The notes: a model not told the origin generated them from the letters alone. A stretch of 64,000 bases of DNA from an uncultured Oscillospiraceae bacterium (GCA_900549825.1 URQB01000002.1:124001-188000); one strand, 5' to 3'; shown: positions 17,630 through 26,530, numbered from the stretch's first letter. Made by a program: numbers and translations.

Positions 17630-18496
17630 CTATGCATCCAGGCTGTCGAGCAGCTGGTGCATCGCCTGTGCGGCCGCGTCAAATGCCGCGCGGTTGGTCG
17701 GATAGGTATACTGTTCCATCTTCTGCGCCGTCTCATGATCCTTTTCCAGCGCATCAAGCCCATCGAAGACTTTCAGGTGTGGTTCCAGGGAGAGAAAACG
17801 TTTGCCCTCCATCTTTTTGAAACGGCGCAGGATTTCTTTGACATGACCGTCTCCTGCGCCCGCCGGAACCACGCTGCCATCCGCCATTTCGGCGTCCTTT
17901 ATGTGCATATAGAGAATATAGGGCTCGAGCATCTCATAGGCCTCCAGCGGCTGGACGCCGCACTGGATGAAGTTTGCCGGATCGAACACCCCGGCAAGCC
18001 GCCCCTCAAAATGCCGGTAAAGGTCAAGGCAGCGCGCGGCCGTGTCGCCGTAGATTTCCTTTTCGTTTTCATGGCAGCACAGCACATGATGTTCAAGCGC
18101 GTAATCCGCCATCCGGCCAACACGGGAGAAAACCTCGTCCCGGTAGGCTTCGTAGCTTTGGCCCTCTTCAAAATAGAAGCTGAACATGCGGATCAGGCGG
18201 CAGCCGAGGATTTTGGCTACCTCAACCGTGTTTTGAAACGCTTCAAAATGCGGCTCAAAATCATCCGCAATATTGATCTTGCCGTAAGGCGAGCCGATCG
18301 CGGAGATCTGCATGCCCTCGGAATCGAGCTTTGCCTTGAGCACCCAGGCGTCATCCGTCGTAAGCGTGGAGATATTGCCCTGCGGGAGCCCGCGAAGCTC
18401 CATGTGTGTAATGCCGTTTGCATGGCACGCGCTGATCTGCTCGTCCAGATCGATGCCCGCCTCGTCCGAAAAGGCGGAGAGAATAAATTCTGCCAT
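17630..18496 (-). CDS. sugar phosphate isomerase/epimerase-like TIM barrel protein
   Basis: A 288-residue AP-endonuclease-2/xylose-isomerase-like TIM barrel. Metal-site residues are suggested by CCHENEKEIYG, GVFDPANF and YMHIKDAE, the usual E-D-H pattern of this superfamily. It is the first gene of the operon. With two Gfo/Idh enzymes it resembles keto-sugar epimerase/lyase modules, but could also be a simple uronate or inosose isomerase. A weak -10 (TAAAAT on the minus strand, 18556-18561) lies upstream with no clear -35. Confidence 0.8.
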   Translation of the reverse strand: MAEFILSAFSDEAGIDLDEQISACHANGITHMELRGLPQGNISTLTTDDAWVLKAKLDSEGMQISAIGSPYGKINIADDFEPHFEAFQNTVEVAKILGCRLIRMFSFYFEEGQSYEAYRDEVFSRVGRMADYALEHHVLCCHENEKEIYGDTAARCLDLYRHFEGRLAGVFDPANFIQCGVQPLEAYEMLEPYILYMHIKDAEMADGSVVPAGAGDGHVKEILRRFKKMEGKRFLSLEPHLKVFDGLDALEKDHETAQKMEQYTYPTNRAAFDAAAQAMHQLLDSLDA

Positions 18497-18638
18497 TGTT
18501 CATCAACTCCTGTTGCCACGTTTCTTCGACCCGCGGCCGTTATGTTTCACGCTTCATTTTACCACCTTTTTAAAGGAGAAAAAACGGGTATTTTCAATTT
18601 TTTCTTTTTTAAAACAGCTTTTCTGCAAAATACGTCTG

Positions 18639-18667
18639 TTGTGCCCTCTTCAGGAGAATGTTATAAT
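18639..18667 (+). promoter_or_regulatory. sigma-A promoter of decayed two-component locus
   Basis: TTGTGC (18639-18644), a 17-base spacer, TATAAT (18662-18667). It reads into the broken response regulator gene. Confidence 0.6.
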
Positions 18668-18743
18668 GGGTAAATGGAAAGAATTGGGCAATCCCTGGGA
18701 ATGCTTCGAGCCTTTGTGTGAAAAGAAAGGAAGGGTTACGGCT

Positions 18744-19453
18744 TTGCAAATAGCAATCTGTGATGACGAACCCGCCATGCTGGAATACTTGGATGCACCC
18801 GTAAACCAGTGGGGGAAGAGCAGAGGGGAGCCGGTGCGTGCACAGTGTTTTCCCAGCGCACAGGCGCTGTGGTTCGCGTGGGAAGAAAGCCCCCGCTTCG
18901 ACGTGCCGCTCGATCTTCAGATGCAGGGGCTAGACGGCGTGTCTCTGGCACATAAAATCCGCAAAAAGGATAGCAGGAGCGTCATTATTTTCATCACGGG
19001 CACGGTGAAATTCGCCGCTGAGGGATATGACGTATCCGCCCTGCGTGATCTGTGAAAGCCTGTGGATGAAGCAAAGCTTTTTTTCTGCCTCGACAGGGCG
19101 GTTGCCCAGCTGCGCCGCGCGCCCAAGCAGCTTTTGCTGCCCGTCGCGGGCGTGCAGACGCGCTTTTCAGCGGAGGATATTTTTTATGCGGAGGCCTTTG
19201 CACACGGTATGTATCCATACCGGCGGGGGGGCAAGCGGAGGCGCAGATCAGCATCAGCGCGTTGGACAGGCGCTGGCTAACGAGCCGTTCCATCCGCTGC
19301 CACCGCTCGTATCTCGTCAATCTGCGGCATATCCGCCGGATTGATCAGACGGAGCTATCGCTGGATGACGGGGCGCAGCTCCCGGTCAGCAGGCGGCTGT
19401 ATGCGGCGGTGAACGATGCGTTTATCCGCTTTTTCAAAGGGGAAGAATCATAA
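18744..19453 (+). pseudogene. LytTR-type response regulator, broken by a stop and frameshift
   Basis: From TTG 18744 the frame encodes a receiver domain (ICDDEPAM; LDLQMQGLDGVSLAHKI; IIFITG) of an AgrA/LytR-type regulator. An in-frame TGA at 19053-19055 falls exactly where the conserved LLKPVDE lysine motif should be; the same frame resumes with KPVDEAKLFFCLDRAV. A frameshift near 19200-19265 then moves the LytTR DNA-binding tail (RCHRSYLVNLRHIRRID, LPVSRRLY) into another frame, ending at 19453. So at least two independent lesions are present and the gene is dead. The phosphoacceptor aspartate is also unclear (LDLQMQG instead of LDIxMPG). Confidence 0.85.
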
Positions 19454-19464
19454 AAACATGGATT

Positions 19465-19999
19465 TTGATTACTGCGGCTGTTCTGGCTGCTCTGCTTGTG
19501 ACAGGTATGGTTTTTTGGATCCGCCACCTCATCGGCCGCAGCGTGGACAAACGGATTGCCGCCTGTCAAAACGAGCTGATGGAGCAGCATTATCACGAGG
19601 TGGAGAACATGTACCGCGAGATGCGCGGCTGGCGGCACGATTACCACAACCATATCCAGACCATGAAGGCCTATCTTTCCATGGGGCAGGCCGATAAGCT
19701 CTCCGATTCCCTCGCCTCGCTCGATCAGGATCTGACGAATGTCGATACCGTCGTCAAGACAGGCAACGTGATGGTCGACGCGATTTTAAACAGCAAGCTC
19801 TCGATGGCGCAGGCAAAGGGGCGCGGCAGTCGAGCCGGATGTGCCCATCGCCGAGACGGACCTTTGCGTGATCCTTGGAAATCTGCGAGATGCCGAAGGG
19901 CTGGATACTGCGCTCTACAAGGGTTTTGAGGAGGACGGCGTGGAGATCTCCGGCGGCGAGGCGCAGTATTACGTCTCAGCGGCAACAGACAATACTTGA
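19465..19999 (+). pseudogene. GHKL histidine kinase remnant joined to ABC ATPase fragment
   Basis: One transmembrane helix (residues about 1-20) is followed by the AgrC/YesM-like phosphoacceptor region RHDYHNHIQTMKAYLSMG. A frameshift near 19820 moves the reading to another frame, which continues to the N box (VILGN) near 19880. Immediately after that the frame encodes GLDTALYKGF and VEISGGEAQ, which is the region before and at the signature motif of an ABC transporter ATPase, not a kinase. It stops at 19997-19999. This is a deletion-fused remnant of two genes, downstream of the broken LytTR regulator. Confidence 0.75.
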
Positions 20000-20013
20000 G
20001 CATATAGCAGATG

Positions 20014-20053
20014 AAAAGGGGCTGTTGCAAAAAACTCTGCAACAGCCCCTTTT
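20014..20053. terminator. bidirectional terminator
   Basis: A perfect 16-bp stem (AAAAGGGGCTGTTGCA and its complement) with an 8-base loop; the stem ends provide A4 and T4. It separates the decayed locus from the convergent CAP gene. Confidence 0.9.
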
Positions 20054-20061
20054 GCCGCCCG

Positions 20062-20910
20062 TTAATTGGTAAAGCACTGGATCCAGTAAATCGTATCGCC
20101 CTGCCTGATACAGCCCACGCCGATGTGGGTAAAGGCCGGGTCCAGGATATTTGCGCGGTGCGCTTCGCTACCCATCCAGCTCTCCATGACAGTGGCGGGC
20201 GTTTGCTGGCCGCGCGCGATGTTTTCTCCAGAGGCTCCGCTCTCCGGGAATGCGGTGAAGCAGCTCGTACCGTCCGGCCGCGTGTGGGAATAGTTTTGGG
20301 TCAGCTCCGTCACCCGCAGGTGGGCGGCATCCCGCAGCGACGCAGTGACGGTCAGAGCGGAAAGACCCTCCTGTTTCCGCCGGGCGTTGACGAGCGCTAC
20401 GACCTGCGTTTCATATTCCGTCAAATATGGGCCGCCTGCATCCGGCTTGGCCCCGGACGCTGTCTGGATGGAGGTCACAGGACGTGATGCCGGTTTCTCC
20501 GCCTGTGTCACGGTTGCGGGGCGCTTCCCGCCGGCAGCAGAAGCCGGTGTCTGTGTGGCAGGTGCCGGAGAAAAAACAACGCTTGTTGCTTCCTGCTTCT
20601 GTGCAGGAGCAGGCTGTGCCGGGTTGGAAGCCGGCAATTTCCCCGATGCCGTCTCTGAAGAGGGGAAAATAGCTTTTTCGCCTGTGGTTTCCGGCCCGGG
20701 TATGGCTGGGGTGGCCGGCGGGAGAATGGTTGCATCGGCGGGGTCGGCTGTTGTCAGTGCCTGTGCCTGTGCTTCCGAGTGGGCAATTTTCTGCCCCGGA
20801 AGTGTTGCAGTGGGTGAACCCTGTTCCTGAGAGCAGGCGGGGAAACACATGAGCAACAGGAATACAACCAGGCCGGCAAGCCCGGCTGACATGATCTTGA
20901 TTGATTTCAT
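20062..20910 (-). CDS. secreted CAP-domain (SCP-like) lipoprotein
   Basis: A 282-residue surface protein. The N-terminus is a lipoprotein signal (LLLMCFPAC lipobox, cysteine near residue 23), followed by about 130 residues of Thr/Pro/Ala/Glu-rich low-complexity linker and a C-terminal CAP domain of about 120 residues. CAP features are VNARRKQEGLSAL, YSHTRPDG (conserved His), GENIARG and HRANILDPAFTHIGVGC. Such proteins are common in spore formers (YkwD-like); their activity is not established. Start 20910 has AAAGGAG upstream. It is the only gene between two terminators, so it is monocistronic. Confidence 0.88.
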   Translation of the reverse strand: MKSIKIMSAGLAGLVVFLLLMCFPACSQEQGSPTATLPGQKIAHSEAQAQALTTADPADATILPPATPAIPGPETTGEKAIFPSSETASGKLPASNPAQPAPAQKQEATSVVFSPAPATQTPASAAGGKRPATVTQAEKPASRPVTSIQTASGAKPDAGGPYLTEYETQVVALVNARRKQEGLSALTVTASLRDAAHLRVTELTQNYSHTRPDGTSCFTAFPESGASGENIARGQQTPATVMESWMGSEAHRANILDPAFTHIGVGCIRQGDTIYWIQCFTN

Positions 20911-20959
20911 CCGGGATACTCCTTTCTTTACTCGTTCCCATTGTTCCATATCGTTATCT

Positions 20960-20987
20960 ATTGTAGCATTTTGTCGGACGATGTCAA
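20960..20987 (-). promoter_or_regulatory. sigma-A promoter of CAP lipoprotein gene
   Basis: On the minus strand: TTGACA (20987-20982), a 16-base spacer, TACAAT (20965-20960), 50 bases before the start codon. Confidence 0.75.
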
Positions 20988-21021
20988 TTGGGCTACGGGA
21001 GGAAAAGAAAGGAAAAAGAGA

Positions 21022-21053
21022 ACAGGGCCGCTGTGAACCTACGGCGGCCCTGT
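21022..21053 (-). terminator. terminator of pncB
   Basis: Stem CAGGGCCGC / GGCGGCCCTG with an 11-12 base loop, followed on the minus strand by a T/C-rich tract. It lies 28 bases beyond the pncB stop. Confidence 0.7.
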
Positions 21054-21080
21054 ATTTGCAATTGATGTTAATAGAAGCCT

Positions 21081-22538
21081 TCAACGCCTGCTCCCGGCAC
21101 GGTGCTCTTCAATCAGGCTGTGCTTCAGGTCCCACAGCCTTTGAGAGAGGTCGACATAATACTGGTGCGGGTTTTCAAAGCGAAGCACCTCTTCCCAGAG
21201 GGTATCGACCTGTTCCGCGCAGTATGCGCGGATTTTTTCCACGGAAGGGGCGTGATAGACGCATTTTCCATTTTTAAAGATCCGGCGCAGCAGCGGCCGT
21301 GCAAGAAAATTTTGCACCGTTTTGCGCTTCCAGGTGAATTCCGGGTCGAACAGCTCATACGGGGCGCGCTCGTCGATGACCTCGTCCATCAGGGTGACGA
21401 CGTCGGCGATCGCCTTGCCGCTGTCGCGGTCAAACAGCCTCCATACGGTTTTCGCGCCTGGTGTGGTAATTTTGCTGACATTTTCGCTGAGTTTGATCTT
21501 GGGGATGGTCCCATCCTCCGTTTCAATTGCGGCGAGCTTGTATACGCCGCCGAATACCGGGTCGGACGCCGCCGTGATGAGGCGCTCGCCCACGCCGAAG
21601 GAATCAACCTTGGCGCCCTGGATCAGCATGTCCCGGATGATATACTCATCCAGAGCATTGGAGGCGACAATAGAGCAATCCGGAAAACCGGCCTCGTCGA
21701 GCATTTTGCGCATCCGTTTGGAGAGGTAGGTGATATCGCCGCTGTCGATGCGAACGCCCTTTGGGCGGCATCCACGCGGCAGCAGCTCGCGGCGGAAGGC
21801 TTCAATCGCATTCGGCAGGCCGGAGTGGAGCGTATCATAGGTGTCCACAAGCAGGGTGCAGTTATCCGGATATTCGCGCGCGTAGGCGCAGAAAGCCTCC
21901 AGCTCGCTGTCGAAAAGCTGGACCCAGCTGTGCGCCATGGTGCCCAGCGCAGGAATGCCGAAATCACGCTCGCAGATGGTGCAGGCCGTCCCCACGCAGC
22001 CGCCGATATAGGCTGCGCGCGCGCCGTAAACCGCGCCGTCGAAGCCCTGCGCCCTTCTGGAGCCGAATTCCATTACGCCGCGGCCCTGCGCGGCGCGCAC
22101 GATCCGGTTGGCCTTGGTGGCGATCAGGCTCTGATGGTTGATGCATAAAAGCAGCATCGTCTCGATAAACTGCGCCTGAATGACCGGGCCGCGCACGGTG
22201 ACGACCGGCTCGCCGGGGAATACGGGCGTTCCCTCCGGAACTGCCCAGACGTCGCAGGCAAATTGAAAATGCCGCAGATAATCGAGAAAGGCCTCGCTGA
22301 ATCCGTGCCCCCGCAGCGCATCCAGATCCTCTTCGGAAAAAGAGAGGTTTTTCAGATACTCGGTCATCTGCTCCACGCCGGCCATGATGACGAAACCGCC
22401 GCCATCCGGGATACGGCGGAAAAATAGATCGAAATAGGCGACCGTATCTGTGAACCCATTTTGAAAATAGCCGTTGGCCATTGTCAGCTCATAGAAATCC
22501 GTCAGCATGGTCAAATTCAGTTTACCTGTGTATTCCAT
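21081..22538 (-). CDS. pncB: nicotinate phosphoribosyltransferase
   Basis: A 485-residue enzyme of NAD salvage that makes nicotinate mononucleotide from nicotinate and PRPP with ATP. Landmarks are NLTMLTDFYELTMANGYF at the N-terminus, EFGSRRAQGFDGAVYGARAAYIGG (active-site arginines), GTMAHSWVQ (phosphorylated-histidine region) and VRIDSGDITYLSKRMRKMLD (PRPP site). Length matches bacterial PncB2-type proteins. No partner gene is adjacent. ATG 22538 is preceded by a weak purine-rich site. Confidence 0.95.
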   Translation of the reverse strand: MEYTGKLNLTMLTDFYELTMANGYFQNGFTDTVAYFDLFFRRIPDGGGFVIMAGVEQMTEYLKNLSFSEEDLDALRGHGFSEAFLDYLRHFQFACDVWAVPEGTPVFPGEPVVTVRGPVIQAQFIETMLLLCINHQSLIATKANRIVRAAQGRGVMEFGSRRAQGFDGAVYGARAAYIGGCVGTACTICERDFGIPALGTMAHSWVQLFDSELEAFCAYAREYPDNCTLLVDTYDTLHSGLPNAIEAFRRELLPRGCRPKGVRIDSGDITYLSKRMRKMLDEAGFPDCSIVASNALDEYIIRDMLIQGAKVDSFGVGERLITAASDPVFGGVYKLAAIETEDGTIPKIKLSENVSKITTPGAKTVWRLFDRDSGKAIADVVTLMDEVIDERAPYELFDPEFTWKRKTVQNFLARPLLRRIFKNGKCVYHAPSVEKIRAYCAEQVDTLWEEVLRFENPHQYYVDLSQRLWDLKHSLIEEHRAGSRR

Positions 22539-23003
22539 TGTTGATTTCCCCGCTTTTTGTCAAAAATTGAACCTGTAAAGCCCTGCTTTTATGAAAAATT
22601 TAATAAATTGTATTTTTCTGATTCATAACTTCGGGTTATAATTCACCTGAATGAGAAGGAAAAGGGAAGATCCCTGCTGTTCCAATGTTCAGCCATCTTG
22701 CGGCTATTTTTTATTACGAAGCGCAGCGAGTAACAAAGCAAACCCTATGGCTGACTGCCCTGTCTGAGAGCTCCCTGCTGTTCCAATGTTCAGCCATCTT
22801 GCGGCTATTTTTTATTATAACATCTTTTTGGGCATATGGGTTCTTTTTTTTCGATTTTTCTTTTCATTTTATTCTTTGCGGCCTAAGGGCCGAAAAGAAG
22901 ATGCGTATTTCCGCACCTCGATTGGGCTCTGGAGGATGTGGGAAAGCCGCATTTCGCCATCCCATTGGCGAATCAATTTTTTCGTTCTAAATCGTGAAAG
23001 CAC
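22539..23003. other. gene-free stretch with a direct repeat and hairpins
   Basis: No credible coding frame is seen. A TATAAT (22637-22642) points to the plus strand with a poor -35. It is followed by two copies of a 46-base repeat and, at 22953-22983, by a 6-bp hairpin (TTCGCC / GGCGAA) with a T6 tail that looks like a terminator. The composition is AT-rich with long T runs. One or more small RNAs could be made here. Confidence 0.5.
22671..22817 (+). repeat. two exact 46-bp direct repeats, period 101 bp
   Basis: The copies are 22671-22716 and 22772-22817, identical over 46 bases, starting TCCCTGCTGTTCC and ending GGCTATTTTTTATTA. Each ends with AGCC-N7-GGCT plus T6, a short terminator-like hairpin. 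Ahead of the second copy, ATGGCTGA (22747-22754) can pair with TCAGCCAT (22790-22797) inside the copy. Two copies with a 55-base spacer are too few for a CRISPR call. Confidence 0.8.
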
Positions 23004-23032
23004 TTGTTTTTTTCTTATTGCTAGGTTATAAT
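23004..23032 (+). promoter_or_regulatory. sigma-A promoter of XRE regulator
   Basis: TTGTTT (23004-23009), a 17-base spacer, TATAAT (23027-23032). The leader to the coding start is about 170 bases. Confidence 0.75.
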
Positions 23033-23048
23033 ACGCGTGTACTAAAAG

Positions 23049-23060
23049 ACAACATGTTGT
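23049..23060. promoter_or_regulatory. 12-bp perfect palindrome, possible autoregulatory operator
   Basis: ACAACATGTTGT lies about 10 bases after the predicted transcription start of the XRE gene, a position suited to repression by the encoded regulator. Confidence 0.45.
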
Positions 23061-23209
23061 TCTTTCTTTGAGGTAAGTGGAAGTACCGCAGACCTGCCGG
23101 CCCCCAATATCCGGTCCGTCATGCGGCAGACGGCGCAGGCATTGGCCACATAGCTTTTCGATGTTGCAGTCGGGCGCCGTGTATATTTTTTATGGAGAGG
23201 TGTATGGTT

Positions 23210-23458
23210 ATGAGAATCAGAAAACAGCCGCTCGGCGACCGTAATATCGTTGGAGCGAAAGTAGAGCAGTCCCGCAAGGCGATCGGCATGAAGCAGAAAG
23301 ATCTGCTGACCCAGCTGCAAGTGCGCGGCATTGACCTGAATGCCTCCGGTCTTTCAAAACTGGAGGGCCAGCTTCGGTATGTTACGGATACGGAGCTTGT
23401 CGCTTTGAGCGATGTGCTCGGCGTATCCATCGATTGGCTGGTTGGCAAGGAGCAGTAA
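23210..23458 (+). CDS. XRE-family helix-turn-helix regulator
   Basis: An 82-residue protein consisting of one Cro/CI-type DNA-binding domain: IVGAKVEQSRKAIGMKQKDLLTQLQVRGIDLNASGLSKLEGQLRYVTDTELVALSDVLGVSIDWLVG, read in segments, matches the usual five-helix fold. The start is taken at 23210 because GGAGAGG is best spaced for it; ATG 23204 and 23192 are in frame. It has a long leader with a palindromic operator candidate and is followed by its own terminator, so it is monocistronic. Its targets are unknown. Confidence 0.85.
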   Translation: MRIRKQPLGDRNIVGAKVEQSRKAIGMKQKDLLTQLQVRGIDLNASGLSKLEGQLRYVTDTELVALSDVLGVSIDWLVGKEQ

Positions 23459-23490
23459 AAATCAGGGAGAATTCCCTGTGAATGAAACAA

Positions 23491-23531
23491 AGCTTCGCCG
23501 TTTTCCTGCCGGGAAAGGGGCGAGGCTTTTC
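23491..23531 (+). terminator. terminator of XRE gene
   Basis: Stem AGCTTCGCC / GGCGAGGCT (one mismatch) followed by TTTTCT. Confidence 0.7.
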
Positions 23532-23761
23532 TACATTTTTAGAGCCCGTGATGTACGGCGGTTTTTTAGAGGCAGAGGCCGGACCGGCTGCTCACCTGTG
23601 CCCAGGCTTTCTACGGTGCAGGCGGCGAGAAGCAACAGCCTGCGCCGCCGCTTTCGGTGAGAATCAGGGCGGGTGACTGTGGTGATGCTGCACGCATTTT
23701 TTGCAAAAGCTTGAATCCAGTAAAATTTCCAGTAAATCATGCAGATTTCATGAATCATCTA

Positions 23762-23790
23762 TTGAAATTTATCCTCCTTTGCCATACAAT
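23762..23790 (+). promoter_or_regulatory. sigma-A promoter of GH2 gene
   Basis: TTGAAA (23762-23767), a 17-base spacer, TACAAT (23785-23790), 92 bases before the start codon. Confidence 0.7.
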
Positions 23791-23882
23791 AAAAGCCTCA
23801 GGATATAGAAATACCTGAAAAATCTCATCCTAATGAACGATTTTCAAGACAGAAATGTTTGTATTCGGAAAGGACGATTTCC

Positions 23883-26159
23883 ATGAGACAAATCACTACG
23901 ATTCACGACGGCTGGCTGTTTACCAAAGCACCTCAGGCTGCGCCGCCTGCTCTGCTGCCGCAGGATTGGGAGCCGGTCACGCTCCCGCACACCTGGAACA
24001 ACCTCGACGGGCAGGACGGCGGCAGCGACTATTGCCGCGGCGCCTGCTGGTACTGCCGCGCGCTGCCGGTTGCCGTTCCAGCGGATGGCGGGCGCGTCTA
24101 TCTGGAATTTCAGGGCGCGAACAGCATCTGCGAGGTTTATCTCAACGGGCAGAAGGCTGCGCGCCATGAAGGCGGCTTTTCCACCTTCCGCGCGGATATC
24201 ACGCCGTATCTGAGGCCAGAGGGGGAAAACCTGCTGGCTGTTATGGTGGATAACAGCCCGAACGATACGGTCTATCCGCAGATGGCGGATTTCACGTTCT
24301 TCGGCGGGCTGTACCGGAAGGTGAGCCTCATTACAGTGCCGGAGAGCCATTTTGACCTCGATTACTACGGTGCGCCGGGTCTGCGCGTGACACCGCTTAT
24401 GAAGGACGGCGCGGCGGATCTTGCGCTGGAAGCATACCTAACGGATGCGCGTGACGGGCAAAGGCTGGTTTTTGAAATCTACGACAGCGGTGAGGACTGC
24501 ATCGCGCGCACAGAAGCGGATGTCCACCAGGGGACTGCCTGTATCCGGTTGGAAAACCCGCATCTGTGGGATGGCGTGGACGACCCCTATCTTTACAAGG
24601 CCTGTGCAAAGCTGATGGAAGGCGACATAGAGCTTGACAGCATTTGCGCGCGTTTTGGCGTGCGCTCCTTTGAGATACGGCCGGATACGGGCTTCTATCT
24701 CAACGGGCGGTCCTATCCGCTGCACGGCGTTTCCCGCCATCAGGACCGGCTGGATAAAGGCTGGGCGATCGGGGAGCAGGAGCACGCGGAGGACATGAAG
24801 CTCATCCAGGAGGTGGGTGCCAATACCATCCGCCTTGCGCACTACCAGCACGACCAGTATTTTTACGACCTGTGTGACGAGGCGGGTATGGTTGTGTGGG
24901 CGGAGATTCCGCTCATCTCCATGTTCCTGAATACGCCGGGTGCGCGGGAGAATACGCTCCAGCAGATGCGCGAGCTGATCGTGCAGAGCTATAACCATCC
25001 GTCGATCTGTTTCTGGGGGATTTCCAATGAAATCTCCATCGGCGGCGAGAGCGGCGAACTGCTCGAAAATCTCCATGCGCTCAATGATCTCACGCATGAA
25101 CTCGATCAAACCCGCCTAACGACGATGGCGAACCTCTCTATGGTCGAGAACGACAGCCCGCTCAACCGGATCACCGATGTGGTCTCCTATAACCACTACT
25201 TCGGCTGGTATCTCGGTAAGGTGGAGGACAACGGGCCGTGGCTCGATGCCTTCCATGCGGAAAACCCAGACATTTGCCTCGGCATCTCGGAATACGGCTG
25301 CGAGGGCATCACAACGCTGCACAGTGCATCTCCCAAGGTGCGGGATTACAGCGAGGAATACCAGGCTTATTATCATGAAAAAATGCTGGAAACCTTCGCA
25401 GAGAGGCCGTATCTCTGGAGTACGCACGTCTGGAACATGTTCGATTTCGCAAGCGATATGCGCGACGAGGGCGGCATGCGGGGGCGCAACAACAAGGGCC
25501 TTGTCACCTACGACCGCCAGACGCGCAAGGATTCCTTCTATATCTATAAGGCGTATTGGACGAAGGAGCCGTTCGTCCACATCTGCTCGCGCCGTTTCAG
25601 GGAGCGCGTAGGGGAGACAGCGCAGGTCAAGGTATATTCCAACTGCGAGCAGGTCACGCTCAAGGTAAATGGGAAAAAGGCCGGCAGCGCCGAAGGGAGC
25701 TATGTCTTCACCTTTGACCGTGTGCCGCTGACCATGGGCGAAAATATCATCCAGGCGGTGGGCTTCCGCGGGCAGCAGGAGGTCTGCTGCGAGAGCATTC
25801 CGCTCGTGCGCGTGAACGAGCCGAACGCTTCCTATGTGCTTGCGGAAGAAGCGGAGAAGGCTGGCCAGAATGCGGACAATTGGTTTACCGCCGGTGGGGG
25901 GGAGAGCGAGTCGCTCCAGTTCCCGGAGGGTTATTTCTCTATTCAGGATAAGGTCGGCGCGCTACTGAAAAACCCGGAGGGTGAAAAATTTATCTCCGAG
26001 ATGATCGGGCAGGCGATGCCCGGCATGAAGGTGAGCAAAGGCATGCTCAATATGGTGAAGCATTTCACCATTGAGAAAGTCATCGAGATGGCAGGGGATC
26101 GTATTACGCCGGAGATGGTGCGGTATTTGAACCAGAGGCTGAATCAGATCAGGAAATAG
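23883..26159 (+). CDS. glycoside hydrolase family 2 enzyme
   Basis: A 758-residue exo-glycosidase of the beta-galactosidase/beta-glucuronidase family. Domains in order: a sugar-binding jelly roll (LPHTWNNLDGQDGG; CEVYLNGQKAARHEGGFSTF), an immunoglobulin-like domain, the TIM barrel starting near HGVSRHQD, and C-terminal Ig-like and helical segments. The acid/base is E383 in WGISNEIS and the nucleophile E470 in GISEYGCEG. There is no signal peptide, so it acts inside the cell on imported oligosaccharides. ATG 23883 has GGAAAGGA upstream. Specificity (galactoside, glucuronide or other) cannot be fixed; no transporter is nearby. It is monocistronic. Confidence 0.9.
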   Translation: MRQITTIHDGWLFTKAPQAAPPALLPQDWEPVTLPHTWNNLDGQDGGSDYCRGACWYCRALPVAVPADGGRVYLEFQGANSICEVYLNGQKAARHEGGFSTFRADITPYLRPEGENLLAVMVDNSPNDTVYPQMADFTFFGGLYRKVSLITVPESHFDLDYYGAPGLRVTPLMKDGAADLALEAYLTDARDGQRLVFEIYDSGEDCIARTEADVHQGTACIRLENPHLWDGVDDPYLYKACAKLMEGDIELDSICARFGVRSFEIRPDTGFYLNGRSYPLHGVSRHQDRLDKGWAIGEQEHAEDMKLIQEVGANTIRLAHYQHDQYFYDLCDEAGMVVWAEIPLISMFLNTPGARENTLQQMRELIVQSYNHPSICFWGISNEISIGGESGELLENLHALNDLTHELDQTRLTTMANLSMVENDSPLNRITDVVSYNHYFGWYLGKVEDNGPWLDAFHAENPDICLGISEYGCEGITTLHSASPKVRDYSEEYQAYYHEKMLETFAERPYLWSTHVWNMFDFASDMRDEGGMRGRNNKGLVTYDRQTRKDSFYIYKAYWTKEPFVHICSRRFRERVGETAQVKVYSNCEQVTLKVNGKKAGSAEGSYVFTFDRVPLTMGENIIQAVGFRGQQEVCCESIPLVRVNEPNASYVLAEEAEKAGQNADNWFTAGGGESESLQFPEGYFSIQDKVGALLKNPEGEKFISEMIGQAMPGMKVSKGMLNMVKHFTIEKVIEMAGDRITPEMVRYLNQRLNQIRK

Positions 26160-26182
26160 AGATTGATCATCAAAACGAAAAA

Positions 26183-26220
26183 ATATCCGGTAAGAAAAGT
26201 TTATTCTTACCGGATATTTT
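26183..26220. terminator. terminator after GH2 gene
   Basis: A perfect 14-bp stem (ATATCCGGTAAGAA and complement) with a short loop, then TTTT. The A-rich left flank makes it usable on both strands. Confidence 0.9.
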
Positions 26221-26501
26221 CATTCAAATCCAGGTAGGGCTTGTGGCGGAACTGCTTATAAGCCTGAATGATCTGATTGGAGCGGTGCGCGGAATCGGCA
26301 TACATAGGGCTGTGATTGCTCCGGGTGGATTTGTGAGAGGGCGGAGCGATATTTTCAGATGCCCGGGTAAAAGCGTTGCGGCATATTGCAAAGCATTTCG
26401 GCAGGAAAACCAGGAATTGTATCGGCTGATGAAATGTTTCTTCCCGATTCGCATTTGTTTGAAACAGCTTTGCGGAAAGCCGCCGGTTCCGCCCGATTTT
26501 C

Positions 26502-26530
26502 TTGACCTTTCCTGTGAAAATTGTTAGAAT
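26502..26530 (+). promoter_or_regulatory. sigma-A promoter of rpe
   Basis: TTGACC (26502-26507), a 17-base spacer, TAGAAT (26525-26530). I see nothing else convincing between 26221 and 26500. Confidence 0.7.

Noticed and set aside
22671..22817. possible CRISPR array
   Set aside because: Only two repeat copies, no third unit, no cas gene in the window.
26243..26527. 94-codon frame before rpe
   Set aside because: No ribosome site, contains the rpe promoter, and shows no recognisable motif.
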